A stretch of 64,000 bases of DNA from Rhizobium sp. RCAM05350 (GCA_024426085.1 CP087975.1:310001-374000); one strand, 5' to 3'. Counted from the first letter of the stretch, positions 10,426-20,841 are shown. The notes: a model not told the origin generated them from the sequence alone. A program made the numbers and translations.

Positions 10426-10529
10426 GAATAATTTTAATCGGGCCATCTGCGTTGCAATCGCCGAAACTCGGTTACAAGAAAAACTCGGATCGGCAATGTG
10501 CCGCCGGTCCAAGACAACAGGAAGAATTC

Positions 10530-11179
10530 ATGAGCGAAGTTCAAAGTGAAACGGCGGCCGGATCCGAAGAGCGGGACGTCACCGAACTTGTTCTTCAAGA
10601 CATCCTCACGGGTATGCTGCCTGCGGGTACCTGGCTGAAGCAGATCGATCTCGAGCGACGGTATGACTGCACAAGACCGGAAGTACGCCGCGCGCTCGAC
10701 CGCCTGTCGCAGAAACGGCTGGTGGCTCATGTGCCCAATCAGGGGTTATCACGTTTATCAGCCAGACGACCGGCGCGAGAAGGAAGTCAGCGATATCCGC
10801 GTCATTCTCGAAACCGCCGTTGCCGACATGATGGTCGCCAATGCAACGCCCGACAGCATCGCCACATTGCGCGGACTTGCCCGGTATTTTGACGAGATGA
10901 CCCTGACGGGGACAATTCTGGAACACTACGAGGCCAATCTGGCCTTCCATCGCGAATTGCTGCTTCTGGGCGGCAACCAGGAACTGGTTGATCTGGTCTC
11001 CGAAATTCGCCAGCGCACATCGTCCGCCCCCGTTTCTGCAATGGCGGACCCGGGCGCGGATCGAGAAATCCGGCCGTGAGCATCATATGATGGTCGATGC
11101 GCTCGAAGCCCGGGACGCCGAAGAACTGAAACGGTTGATCGCCTTGCACATCCGCCAGCCGGTCGACACGCCGAAATAA
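10530..11179 (+). CDS. GntR-family regulator, FCD type (frameshifted twice)
   Basis: Transcription factor of about 215 residues. The N-terminal winged helix-turn-helix runs from VTELVLQDILTGMLPAGTWLKQ through CTRPEVRRALDRLSQKRLVAHVPN, followed by a C-terminal FCD ligand-binding domain (VILETAVADMMVANATP, HRELLLLGGNQELVDLV). Indels near 10740 and 11035 split it into three frames that join well. It is divergent from the M20 hydrolase/Noc-type operon and is the likely regulator of that operon, sensing the imported conjugate or its product. Confidence 0.8.
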
Positions 11180-11275
11180 GCGTGGTCATGATCGCAGGCC
11201 CGAGATGCAGTCGGCTTGAACAGTTCCGGATCATTGTAGATAATCGGTGCAGATGTCGGGAAATAGGAGCGCACC

Positions 11276-11785
11276 TTGGAAACTGGTCATGACACGAGCC
11301 AACTCGAGATGGTCGTTCTGATGACGCCCGACATGGCCAATTTCAGCGGCAAGGTTCATGGCGGCGCGCTGCTCAATCTTCTCGACCGCGTCGCCTTCTC
11401 CTGCGCATCGCGCTACTCGCAGGAATATGCCGTCACCCTGTCGGTCGACCAGGTCGTCTTCCGGCAGCCGATTCATGTCGGCGAACTCGTGACGTTTCGC
11501 GCCTCGATCAATTCTGCCGGCCGCACATCGATGGAAGTCGGCATCCGGGTCGAAGCGGAGACCATTCGCACCGAGAGCGGCGGCACACCAATTCCTGCTA
11601 TTTCACCATGGTTGCCGTGGATGCCGAGGGACGCCCGACCAACGTACCGACCTATAGCCCCAAGACCAGCGTCTCCAAACGCCGCACTGGCGCAAGTCAG
11701 GCGTAGCCTGAGACGTGAATTCGAAGAACGCTTCAAGGCGGCGGGAACCGAGCCGGAAGATAACGTAGGCTCGGATTCTAATTGA
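11276..11785 (+). CDS. Acyl-CoA thioesterase, YciA/BACH hotdog family (with compensating frameshifts)
   Basis: Cytosolic hotdog-fold thioesterase. The motif NFSGKVHGGALLNLLDRVAF (residues 22-41) contains the catalytic-type Asp37. The second family motif, Ser-Cys-Tyr-Phe-Thr-Met-Val-Ala-Val-Asp, is present at about 11592 but out of frame, as is NVPTYSPKTSVSKRR. The C-terminal REFEERFKAAG returns to the first frame. Two compensating indels near 11583 and 11690 explain this. The start is TTG 11276, with AGGAG six bases upstream and no better in-frame ATG before the hotdog motif. Possibly co-transcribed with the GntR gene upstream. Confidence 0.78.
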   Translation: METGHDTSQLEMVVLMTPDMANFSGKVHGGALLNLLDRVAFSCASRYSQEYAVTLSVDQVVFRQPIHVGELVTFRASINSAGRTSMEVGIRVEAETIRTESGGTPIPAISPWLPWMPRDARPTYRPIAPRPASPNAALAQVRRSLRREFEERFKAAGTEPEDNVGSDSN

Positions 11786-11803
11786 AAGCTCTCGACGTGG
11801 ACG

Positions 11804-13199
11804 TCAGGCGAGATCGTCCAGCGTATAAGCGCGGATATAGTCGATCTTCATTTCCGAACCGTCGGGAAGTCCGTCCGCCGGTGCGCCGGCCATACCGCCG
11901 ACGGCAAGATTGACCAGCATGTACATCGGTTCGTGCATGTCGGACGGCGTATCGGCGCGCGACGGCGACATCATCGATGTACCAGACGATCTCATCCTCC
12001 TGCCACAGGACGCCATAGGTGTGAAAACCTTCCGTATCGGAGACGCCGACGGCGGTGGAAACAGATGTTTGTTGACCGGTTTCGTTCGAGTGAACCGTCA
12101 CATGCACGGTATTCGGATCCTGACCACGCATTTCCACGACATCCAGTTCCGGCGGCCAGGAACCATCTTCCGGAAGCAGCCAGAAAGCCGGCCACACGCC
12201 CCTGTCTTCCGGCATGTCGGCGCGGATTTCGAAATAGCCATAGGTCTGCGAGAAGGATGTGTGGGTCGTCAGCATGCCAGATGTGTAATCATATCCATTG
12301 ACTTCCGCGCTGATCGCGTCGGGCGTTTTCTCCGCCGTGATCGTCAATACGCCATTGCTAATGGAAAACGGATTACTGGCGGCAGTTGGCGCATAACGTG
12401 GATTGACATACCATTGAAGTTCGCCATTGCCAGACAAGGTGGCGCCCTTCTCGGGCGCCCACCAGTATTTCGCTTCCCAGACGCCATCCGTCCCGTTCAC
12501 CAGCCGAAGGGTGTTGAAATTGTCGCCGAACGTCTGCGTCAGGACGGAGCGATCGAGGCTCAGTTCGAACTGGCCGGCATTCAGATCGGCTTTCGTCGTG
12601 TCGGCAAACACCAGGCTTTCGCCACCGCCGAGATTGAGCCTGAGATGCGCTCCTTCCTGCGTTGCATTGTCGAGAACCTGGTCAAAGGATGTCAGCGAAT
12701 AGTCGTTCAGCCGAACGATATCAGCACTGTCAAAATCAGTGATGAGATCGCTGCCATTGCCCTTGGTGAAAATGAAGGTATCAGAGCCTGCACCGCCGAT
12801 GAGCACATCATTGCCGTCACCGCCGTCCAATGTCTGCCGGCCGGAGGCCCCCTTGATGATGTTGTCGGCGGCGTTTCCGAAGGCATAGCGCAGATTGCCG
12901 GTGACAGTCAGGTTTTCAAAATTTTCCGGCAGAGTGTAGCTCATCCAGGTGCTGATCGTGTCGATGCCCTGGCCTGCCTCCTCGTAGGCGCGGTTGATCG
13001 CCGAATAGAGATAGTAGATATCGTCGCCCGTGCCGCCGATCATCGTGACGTTAACGGCACTATCGCCCCACATGGAGTCATTGCCCGCCGTTCCCCGCAG
13101 CGTCGGACCGGAGCCGGTCGCGGAGAAAAACCCGGTTGAACTGTCGCTGTAAAACAAGGGTTGCCCAAGGGCGTTCAAAACGGTTTTGCGCATGATCAT
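11804..13199 (-). CDS. exsH: Secreted RTX-type GH16 endoglycanase, ExsH-like (frameshifted)
   Basis: Extracellular glycanase likely to cleave succinoglycan-type exopolysaccharide. There is no Sec signal. The N-terminal half has RTX calcium-binding nonapeptides (GGTGDDIYYL at 55-64, GGDGNDVLIGGAGSDTF at 126-142), typical of type I secretion by PrsDE. The C-terminal half is a GH16 beta-jellyroll with the catalytic ELDVVE (Glu351, Asp353, Glu356) and the motif MYMLVNLAVGG. One extra base near 11958 breaks the frame. A start at 13193 is equally possible. It stands alone; no exo genes or prsDE are in the window. Confidence 0.85.
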
Positions 13200-13454
13200 C
13201 TCCAGTCGGTCGTGCTGACAACAGCCGACGACACCAGAAAACGAGATCGATGCCGCAGCGCACCCAAGCTAAAGCAGGTTGTCGATTCTCCTAATCACAG
13301 ATCGGGATGAAACGCGCTAAACCATCAAGCTAGGTTAATATGCAGACAAGCGATCCCGTTCTGGATCAAGTGTGATCGATTTCGGAACAATCAATCAGGC
13401 ACTGCTTTTGCGCGGCGGGGGGATCAAATATCCAGCCTCGACGAAAGCTAACCT

Positions 13455-14123
13455 TCAGGCTTTCCCCTTGTCGGGAATGCGTGAGAAAGCCACGAGGACG
13501 GTGCGTTCCGATTGGAGGAGATAGGCTTCCAGCGCAGTGGCGGCGTCTTGCATTTTGCCGGCGTCGAGCTTTTCGACAATTGCGGCATTCAACTCGATAT
13601 AGGGCGCGTGCAGTAGCTCGGGACTATCGAGCAGACCGAAACTCAGACGCAGTTCCGCAGCAATCTGAAGATAGAAAGCGTTGAGACGCTCGCTGTCGGC
13701 GAGATCGACGATCGCGGCATGGAAGACCATGTTGGCGCTGCCGACTGTTCCCCAGTCGCTCCGGCCGCCGGCGGCACGCGCCTCTTCGACGGCGGCGCGC
13801 ATCCGGCCGACCGCGGGGTGCTTGGGATAGGCCTGCGCCACGGCTCTGCACTCGATGATACGGCGCACGCGATAGATATCGATGATCGACGCCATGCTTG
13901 GGGTTGCAACGAAGACGCCGCGATCCGGCTCGTGTCGCAGGAGTCCTTCCTTGGTCAAAAGCCGGAATGCTTCGCGCAGCGAATTGCGGGAAACGTTGAG
14001 ATCGGCGCTCAATCTCGCTTCCGACAGGCGGTGGCCGGGCTTGAGTTCGCCGGCAATCAGCTTGTTGCGGATCGCTTCCGCCAGGCGGGGCGCGAGTGCG
14101 GATGTTATGTCCTGATCAGTCAT
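13455..14123 (-). CDS. GntR-family regulator, FCD type (probable 5-oxoproline operon regulator)
   Basis: Intact 222-residue regulator. The winged HTH (residues about 10-75) includes SADLNVSRNSLREAFRLLTKEGLLRHEPDRGVFV. The all-helical FCD domain includes the metal/ligand His in VFHAAIVDLADS. Divergent from the NRAMP-like/pxp operon across 412 bases, so its most likely target is that operon, with 5-oxoproline or a related compound as ligand (inference). Confidence 0.88.
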   Translation of the reverse strand: MTDQDITSALAPRLAEAIRNKLIAGELKPGHRLSEARLSADLNVSRNSLREAFRLLTKEGLLRHEPDRGVFVATPSMASIIDIYRVRRIIECRAVAQAYPKHPAVGRMRAAVEEARAAGGRSDWGTVGSANMVFHAAIVDLADSERLNAFYLQIAAELRLSFGLLDSPELLHAPYIELNAAIVEKLDAGKMQDAATALEAYLLQSERTVLVAFSRIPDKGKA

Positions 14124-14535
14124 ACATGTCCTTCATTCGAAGCGAGAAGCACCTCATGGTTGACGGATATCGTGGTTTTCCCCACTTGGAAATGGGGTTC
14201 GCGCCGATCACGCGGACGGGAGTGATTATGGCACGCTCAGCGGCCTGAAATGGACAACCGCATCCTCGGGCTCCTGTGCTCCACCTCTGCTATACTCGGT
14301 GCTGAACCCGATCGACCGCCCGCAAAAGGGAACCGCAAAGCGCATCAAAGGCACCCATTTGGTTTCAGACCGAATATGAAAAGCGCAACATTTCAACAAT
14401 ATGATGGAACGATGAAATAATAATCGTTGAACAATATTGACAGGATTGTGAAATGCGGCGACGCTGTGGCTGTCAATAAAGTTGGTGTGGGCCAACCCGA
14501 GGGATTGAGGGTGCCTGCAAATAAGGAGAGGGTTC
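14124..14535. promoter_or_regulatory. Divergent promoter region of the pxp operon with a dyad
   Basis: 412 bases without a gene between divergent GntR and NRAMP-like genes. An AT-rich core (about 14380-14450) holds the inverted repeat AACGAT...ATCGTT (14408-14413 and 14423-14428), flanked on both sides by AACAATAT. This symmetric arrangement is the best operator candidate for the adjacent GntR protein. The NRAMP-like start is preceded by AAGGAGAG. Confidence 0.45.
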
Positions 14536-15807
14536 ATGGAACAGTCAGCTATTTCACCCGGCCACGAGGCACCGGCCAGCACTTTGCCGATGTCGGCCAA
14601 GTCCCGGCGCGCCGCACTCGTCGCCGCAATCTTTCTGATGGCCACGTCCGCCATCGGCCCGGGTTTCATCACCCAGACAGCCACGTTCACGAGCAAGCTA
14701 GGCGCCGCTTTCGCCTTCGCCATCCTCGCCTCGATTCTCATCGATTTCGTCGTACAGCTGAACATCTGGCGGATCGTCACGCTCACCAAGATGCGCGCGT
14801 CCGACATTGCCAATGCTGCCATCCCCGGCACCGGTTACCTGTTGGCAGTCCTCGTCATTGTCGGCGGCCTGTTTTTCAACATCGGCAATATCGGTGGCTC
14901 GGGTCTTGGTCTCAACGCCATGATGGGCCTCGATCCTAAATGGGGCGGCGCGATCAGCGCGCTGATCGCCATCGGCATCTTCAGCTCGAAGCGCGCCGGT
15001 GTTGCTATTGATCGGCTGATCGTTGTCGCCGGCGTTTTGATGATCCTTCTGACGCTGTATGTCGCGATCGTCTCGGCCCCGCCCGTCGGCGATGCGCTGT
15101 TCCAGACCTTCCTGCCTTCCACCATCGATTTCGCCACGATCACCACCATCGTCGGCGGCACGGTCGGCGGCTACATCACCTATTCCGGCGCGCATCGCCT
15201 GCTCGACAAGGGCACGGTCGGCATCGAGAATCTCGGCGCAGTCAACCGCGCCGCGCTGACCGGCATCGCTGTCACCGGCCTGATGCGCTACGTGCTCTTC
15301 CTTGCCATTCTCGGCGTGGTCGCCAGCGGTGTCGTCATCGATGTGTCCGGCAAGGGTGCCAACCCAGCCGCACAGGCCTTCCAGGCGGCTGCAGGCGATA
15401 CCGGCTACCGCATCTTCGGTGCCGTTCTGTGGTTTGCCGCCATCACCTCGGTGATCGGCGCCGCCTACACCTCGGTCTCGTTCATCACCGTCTTCAAGAA
15501 GGACATCAGCGAACGCGCCCGCAACATCGCGACCGTGCTCTTCATCGCCGTCTCGCTGTTCTTCTACGTGGTCATCACCACGCCGCCGGCGCAGATGCTG
15601 GTCTTTGTCGGCGGCCTGAACGGTCTTATCCTGCCGATCGGCCTGTCGATCTTCATCTATGCAGCCTGGGCACGCTCCGACCTCATGGCTGGTTACCGCT
15701 ATCCGCGCTGGCTGCTGGTGCTCGGCGTTCTGGCTTGCGCCTTGACCTGGTACATGGGTTACAAGTCGATCGGCCCGATCTTCGCCCTGCTGTCGCCGGC
15801 CGCCTGA
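14536..15807 (+). CDS. NRAMP-like transporter, YcsG type, probably not a metal carrier
   Basis: Intact 423-residue membrane protein with about 11 transmembrane helices. The first helix has GPGFIT as in NRAMP proteins, but where metal-transporting NRAMPs have Asp-Pro-Gly-Asn this protein reads TSKL. The helix-6 Met-Pro-His motif is also absent (VGGYITYSGAHR). Metal-binding residues are therefore missing. In Bacillus subtilis the same gene order ycsF-ycsG-ycsI-kipI-kipA exists. It is first in the 5-oxoprolinase operon, so it may import 5-oxoproline or a related organic acid (inference). Confidence 0.85.
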   Translation: MEQSAISPGHEAPASTLPMSAKSRRAALVAAIFLMATSAIGPGFITQTATFTSKLGAAFAFAILASILIDFVVQLNIWRIVTLTKMRASDIANAAIPGTGYLLAVLVIVGGLFFNIGNIGGSGLGLNAMMGLDPKWGGAISALIAIGIFSSKRAGVAIDRLIVVAGVLMILLTLYVAIVSAPPVGDALFQTFLPSTIDFATITTIVGGTVGGYITYSGAHRLLDKGTVGIENLGAVNRAALTGIAVTGLMRYVLFLAILGVVASGVVIDVSGKGANPAAQAFQAAAGDTGYRIFGAVLWFAAITSVIGAAYTSVSFITVFKKDISERARNIATVLFIAVSLFFYVVITTPPAQMLVFVGGLNGLILPIGLSIFIYAAWARSDLMAGYRYPRWLLVLGVLACALTWYMGYKSIGPIFALLSPAA

Positions 15808-15819
15808 GGAGGATGAAAC

Positions 15820-16584
15820 ATGACTGCCATCGATCTGAACAGTGATCTCGGTGAAAGCTATGGCGCATGGCGGATGGGCGACGACGAAACGATGCTTGGC
15901 ATCGTTTCCAGCGCCAATGTTGCCTGCGGTTTCCACGCCGGCGACCCAGCCGGCATCTGGAAGACCGTCAAGGCCGCAGCAGAGAAGGGTGTTTCGATCG
16001 GGGCGCATGTCTCCTATCCCGATCGCGTCGGCTTCGGCCGGCGCGACATGGATGTGACGAGCGGTGAACTCATCGCCGACGTCATCTACCAGATCGGCGC
16101 GCTGAAGGGCATGGCGACGGCCGCCGGAACAACGGTCGGCTATGTCAAGCCGCATGGCGCGCTCTACAACCGCATCGCTCATGACCCGAAGCAGGGACAG
16201 GCTGTGATCGACGCCCTCAAGGCAATCGATCCCGCGCTGGTGCTGATGGGTCTTGCCAATGCACCGATCCTCAATCTTGCCCAGGCATCGGGCCTGAAAA
16301 CGGTCGCCGAAGCCTTTGCCGACCGCGCCTATACGCCGGACGGACAACTCGTTTCGCGCCGCGAACCGGGCGCCGTTTTGCACGACACGCAACTGATCGC
16401 CCGTCGCATGCTGCAGCTTGCCCGTCAGGGTACGCTGGAGGCGATCGACGGCTCAACCATCAAGATCGACGCACAGTCGATATGCGTCCATGGCGACAGC
16501 CCGGGTGCTGTTGCCATTGCACAGGAAATCCGCCGCGCCTTCGAGGCAGACGGCATCACCGTCCGGTCGTTTCTATCGGCCTGA
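15820..16584 (+). CDS. pxpA: 5-oxoprolinase subunit PxpA (LamB/YcsF family)
   Basis: Intact 254-residue cytosolic protein with the LamB/YcsF N-terminus [19 protein letters not shown] and the motifs [21 protein letters not shown] and VKPHGALYN. In bacteria PxpA works with PxpB and PxpC to open 5-oxoproline to glutamate with ATP. The start lies 12 bases after the transporter stop, with AGGAGG in the gap. The fused pxpB-pxpC gene lies two genes downstream. Confidence 0.93.
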   Translation: MTAIDLNSDLGESYGAWRMGDDETMLGIVSSANVACGFHAGDPAGIWKTVKAAAEKGVSIGAHVSYPDRVGFGRRDMDVTSGELIADVIYQIGALKGMATAAGTTVGYVKPHGALYNRIAHDPKQGQAVIDALKAIDPALVLMGLANAPILNLAQASGLKTVAEAFADRAYTPDGQLVSRREPGAVLHDTQLIARRMLQLARQGTLEAIDGSTIKIDAQSICVHGDSPGAVAIAQEIRRAFEADGITVRSFLSA

Positions 16585-16606
16585 TCGGCATTCTGGGAGG
16601 AATACA

Positions 16607-17413
16607 ATGATCGCGCTAGACCACCTGCGCCATGTGAATGCCAAACCGGCGCGCATCGCCCGCGAACGCTACCGCGCCGGCAGCGTCGAGCCGACATCCG
16701 GCGTTGCCCCCGGTTTCACCCAGGCCAACATGATCGTCCTGCCGCGCGACTGGGCCTTCGATTTCCTGCTCTATGCGCAGCGCAATCCAAAGGCCTGCCC
16801 AGTCCTCGATGTGTCCGATCCCGGTTCGCACGCTACTCTGCTCGCGCCAGGTGCTGACCTGCGCACCGATATTCCGCTCTACCGCATCTGGCGCGATGGC
16901 AAGCTTGCCGAGGAAACGGCGGATGCACGCACCGCCTGGGCCGAACATCCCGATCTCGTCAGCTTTCTGATCGGCTGCAGCTTCACCTTCGAGACGCCGA
17001 TGGCGGAAGCCGGTATCGAGATCCGCCACATCACCGACAAGTCCAACGTGCCGATGTATCTGACCAACAGACCATGCCGCCCGGCAGGACGTCTGCACGG
17101 TAACATGGTCGTATCGATGCGGCCGATCCCGGCCTCGCGTGTTGCCGATGCAGCGACGATTTCCGGCCGCTTCCCAGCCGTCCATGGTGCGCCCGTGCAT
17201 ATCGGTGCGCCCGAAGAGATTGGCATCAAGGATCTCGCCAAGCCTGAATTTGGCGATCCGGTGCGCATCGAACCCGGCGAAATTCCCGTCTTCTGGGCCT
17301 GCGGCGTCACCCCGCAGGCGGCCGTCATGGCGTCCGGTGTGCCGTTTGCCATCACCCATGCGCCGGGACATATGTTCATCACCGATATCCCCGATTCCGC
17401 TTATCACGCCTGA
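16607..17413 (+). CDS. DUF1445 / D-glutamate cyclase-like hydro-lyase, YcsI type
   Basis: Intact 268-residue protein of the YcsI/DUF1445 family, whose mammalian relatives include a mitochondrial D-glutamate cyclase. Recognisable parts are [36 protein letters not shown] and [13 protein letters not shown]. Start ATG 16607 follows GGGAGGAA. Being within the 5-oxoprolinase operon, it may convert D-glutamate and 5-oxo-D-proline, feeding or bypassing PxpABC. This role is inferred from homology and context. Confidence 0.88.
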   Translation: MIALDHLRHVNAKPARIARERYRAGSVEPTSGVAPGFTQANMIVLPRDWAFDFLLYAQRNPKACPVLDVSDPGSHATLLAPGADLRTDIPLYRIWRDGKLAEETADARTAWAEHPDLVSFLIGCSFTFETPMAEAGIEIRHITDKSNVPMYLTNRPCRPAGRLHGNMVVSMRPIPASRVADAATISGRFPAVHGAPVHIGAPEEIGIKDLAKPEFGDPVRIEPGEIPVFWACGVTPQAAVMASGVPFAITHAPGHMFITDIPDSAYHA

Positions 17414-17420
17414 GGTTCCG

Positions 17421-19020
17421 ATGCGTTTCCTGCCCGTCAGCCTGACAGTCCTGCTTGTCGAACTCGCCGATCTCGACGAGACGCTGGCGCTGTTTGCCTC
17501 GCTCGAAGCCGATCCGGTCGACGGCATCGAGGACATGGTGCCCGCCGCCCGCACCCTGATGATCCGCTTCCGGCCGGAAAAGCTGACGGCCGAAAAGCTT
17601 GCCGGCGCCATCGCCACCCGCGATCTCTCCGCCCGCATCGCACCATCCGACAAATGCGTTGAAATCGCCGTCCGCTATGACGGCGAGGATCTGGCAGACG
17701 TGGCGGAGTTGACCGGCCTATCGGTCGAAGAGGTCATCCGCCGCCACACCGAAAGCAAATTCACCGTTGCCTTCTGCGGCTTTGCGCCCGGCTTCGGCTA
17801 TCTCGTCGGTGGCGATCCCGCCCTGCAGGTGCCGCGCCGTCAAAGCCCGCGCACGAAGATCCCCGCCGGCTCCGTCGCGCTGGCCGGGGCCTTCTCAGGT
17901 GTCTATCCGCAGGCAAGCCCCGGCGGCTGGCAGATCATCGGCACGACGCCGGAAAAGATGTGGGACCTGTCGCGCGACCCGCCGGCGCTGTTCCAGCCGG
18001 GCTATCGGGTGCGCTTCATCGACCTTTCGAAGAGCAGCACCACTGTCTCGGCCGGTACCGCCAAGGGTTCCGTAGAGCCGCCAGCCCAGTCAGCGGATGC
18101 GCTGGCGCTCAAGGTGCTGGCAACCCCCATGCCGGCTCTGTTTCAGGATATCGGCCGGTTCGGCCAGACCGGTCAGGGTGTCTCAGCCTCCGGCGCGCTT
18201 GACCTCGGCGCGCTCAAGGCCGCCAACCGCGTCGTCGGCAATCCTGTCGATTTCGCCTGTCTGGAGATTACGCTCGGCGGCTTCTCCTTCGAGGTCAACG
18301 GTCGCGCGGTGCTGGGCATTACCGGCGCTCCCTGTCCTATCCTCGTCCGTGATGCTGCGGGTAACGTGCAGGCGGCCGAAACCTACCAGCCGATCCCGCT
18401 GGAGCCCGGCGACGTGGTCACGCTTGGCCACGCACCGAAGGGCATGCGCAGCTATCTCGCAATCCGTGGCGGCTTTGCCGTCAAACCGGTGCTTGGCAGT
18501 GCTTCCACCGATACGCTCGCCATCGTCGGTCCGGATACAGTATCGACCGGTACCGTGCTGACCATCCAGACCGAAACGAAGGGCCTCGCGCCTGTCTCTC
18601 TGACCGAAGCACCGGCCTTCGAGCATCCGGAGTCCGGCGAGACTGTGACGCTCGACGTCATCATGGGTCCGCGCAGCGACTGGTTTACCCAAAATGGTAT
18701 CGCAACGCTTTCCGGCCAACTCTGGACGATGACGCCGCAGTCCAACCGCGTCGGCATCCGCCTTTCCGGCGACGTACCGCTGGAGCGCACGGACAAGGCG
18801 GAATTGCCGAGCGAAGGCACGGCGACCGGCGCCATCCAGGTGCCGCATAGCGGCCAGCCGGTGCTGTTCCTCGCCGACCATCCGCTGACCGGCGGTTATC
18901 CGGGTGATCGGCACCGTTGCCGAATACCATCTCGATCTCGCCGGGCAAATTCCGGTCAATGCCAAGATCCGTTTCCGGCCCGTGACGGCCTTCGCTGATA
19001 TCAAGCCCGCCAAGGCCTGA
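17421..19020 (+). CDS. Fused 5-oxoprolinase subunits PxpB-PxpC (KipI-KipA) (frameshifted near the end)
   Basis: About 533 residues. Residues 1 to about 215 are the KipI/AHS1 domain ([23 protein letters not shown]). Residues about 225-533 are the KipA/AHS2 domain ([28 protein letters not shown]). These two domains also form the carboxyltransferase-like half of urea carboxylase. An extra G near 18902 shifts the frame in the motif TGGYPVIGTVA; the remaining 37 codons run in the next frame to TGA 19018. Together with PxpA it should make the 5-oxoprolinase complex. Confidence 0.88.
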
Positions 19021-19063
19021 GATCGCGACGCCCGGCCGACCACAGACAATGAGGATAGATCCC

Positions 19064-20792
19064 ATGAAAAAAGTGCTGATTGCCAATCGTGGCGAAATCG
19101 CCGTCCGCATTATCCGCGCCTGCCGCGATTACGGCATCGCCTCGGTTGCTGTTTATGCCGATCCGGACATGGATGCACTGTTTGTCCAGCTGGCCGACGA
19201 GGCCTACGGGCTATCCGGCAGCCGGCCGGCGGAAACCTATCTCGACATCGAAAAGCTGATCGGCATCGCCAAGCGCTCCGGCGCCGACGCCGTGCATCCG
19301 GGCTACGGCTTCCTCTCCGAGCGGGCTGAGTTTGCCCGCGCTGTCATCGATGCCGGCCTGATCTGGATCGGCCCCGATCCGCATGTCATCGAAGCGCTCG
19401 GCGACAAGGTCCAGGCACGGCGGATCGCCACCAGCGTCGGCGCCCCCCTGGTTGCCGGCAGCGACGGCCCGGTCGAGACGGCAGCTGAAGTTGTCGCCTT
19501 TGCCGAACAGCATGGCCTGCCGGTGGCGATCAAGGCTGCTCATGGCGGCGGCGGCCGCGGCCTGAAGGTTGCCTGGAAAATGGAAGACGTGGCCGATCTC
19601 TACGAATCGGCCGTGCGCGAGGCAAAAGCCGCCTTCGGCCGCGGCGAATGTTTCCTCGAACGTTTCCTCGACCGGCCGCGTCATATCGAGGCGCAGGTTC
19701 TGGCCGATAAGCATGGCAATGTGCTGGTTCTCGGCACCCGCGACTGCTCGCTGCAGCGCCGCAACCAGAAGCTCGTCGAAGAAGCCCCGGCCCCCTTCCT
19801 CTCCGAAGCGCAGCGGCATGAAATCCATGACGCGGCCAAGCGCATCTGCACCGCCGCCGGCTATTCCGGCGCCGGTACGGTCGAATTCCTGCTCGGCGTC
19901 GATGGCACCATCTCCTTCCTCGAGGTCAATACCCGTCTGCAGGTCGAGCATCCCGTGACCGAAGAAACGACCGGCATCGACCTCGTGATCGAACAGTTCC
20001 GCATCGCCGATGGCCTGCCGCTGCTCGTCACCGAGACGCCGGTGCCGCGCGGCCACTCGATCGGAATTCCGTATCAACGCCGAAGATCCCGGCCGTGGCT
20101 TCCTGCCGACGCCCGGCACGATTACCACGTTCGAGGCTCCGTCCGGTCCCGGCGTGCGGCTCGACAGCGGCGTTGTCTCCGGTTCGACCATTCCCGGCAC
20201 ATTCGATTCCCTGATGGCCAAGCTGATCATCACCGGCGCCACCCGCGAACAGGCGCTGACCCGCGCCCGCCGGGCGCTCAAGGAATTCCAGATCGAAGGC
20301 GTGACGACAGTCCTGCCGTTTCACCGCGCTGCGATGGAAGCCGCTGACTTCATTGGCGCGGATGGTTTCAAGGTTCATACGCGCTGGATCGAAACCGATT
20401 TCGCAGATACCCTCACGGCCGAAGCCCGGCCGGATCCAGGTGCCGACACATCGCTTATCCGCACCCATGTCGAGATCGACGGCAAGCGGCACGCGCTGGG
20501 TATTCCGGCCTCGCTGCTTGCCGGCCTTGGCGGTCTGAAAGCGCAAGTCGCCGATCCGGCGAAAGCGGCAACGACAGAGGACGCCTCCACCGTTGCAGCT
20601 CCCATTTCCGGCACGCTGCAAGCCTGGAAATGCAGCGATGGCGATACTGTCGAAGCGGGAGACCTGATCGCCGTGATGGAGGCGATGAAGATGGAAACGC
20701 AAATCCTCTCGACCCGATCCGGCCTATTGCGGATCAAGGCTGCAGAGGGCGCCTACGTGAATGCTGGATCGGCACTCGCCCGTATCGAATAG
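19064..20792 (+). CDS. Biotin carboxylase fused to biotin carrier domain (frameshifted)
   Basis: 576-residue ATP-dependent biotin carboxylase. It has the N-terminal [20 protein letters not shown]-grasp glycine loop [10 protein letters not shown], active-site [14 protein letters not shown], and a C-terminal biotinyl domain with EAMKMET whose Lys carries biotin. An extra G near 20062, in ATCGGAATTC, breaks the frame between VPRGHSI and [18 protein letters not shown]. Downstream of the AHS1-AHS2 fusion, it completes the domain set of a urea-carboxylase-like enzyme, so it may take part in 5-oxoproline or amide turnover rather than fatty acid synthesis. Confidence 0.88.
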
Positions 20793-20813
20793 TTGCAGGC
20801 AACAGCCACGACA

Positions 20814-20841
20814 CCGCGCTGGCCGGGTTCCCCCAGCGCGG
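20814..20841. terminator. Stem-loop between convergent operons
   Basis: CCGCGCTGG and CCAGCGCGG form a perfect 9-bp stem with a 10-base loop, 22 bases after the biotin carboxylase stop. It lies in the 75-base gap before the convergent GntR gene and probably ends transcription of the pxp operon. No T tract follows, so the form is not classical. Confidence 0.5.

Noticed and set aside
11910-13139. 409-codon open frame antisense to the ExsH-like gene
   Set aside because: No protein family signs; the minus strand encodes an evident RTX/GH16 protein.
14698-16392. 564-codon open frame antisense to the NRAMP-like and pxpA genes
   Set aside because: Low-complexity Asp/Gly/Arg-rich translation typical of the antisense of GC-rich genes; the plus-strand genes have clear family motifs.
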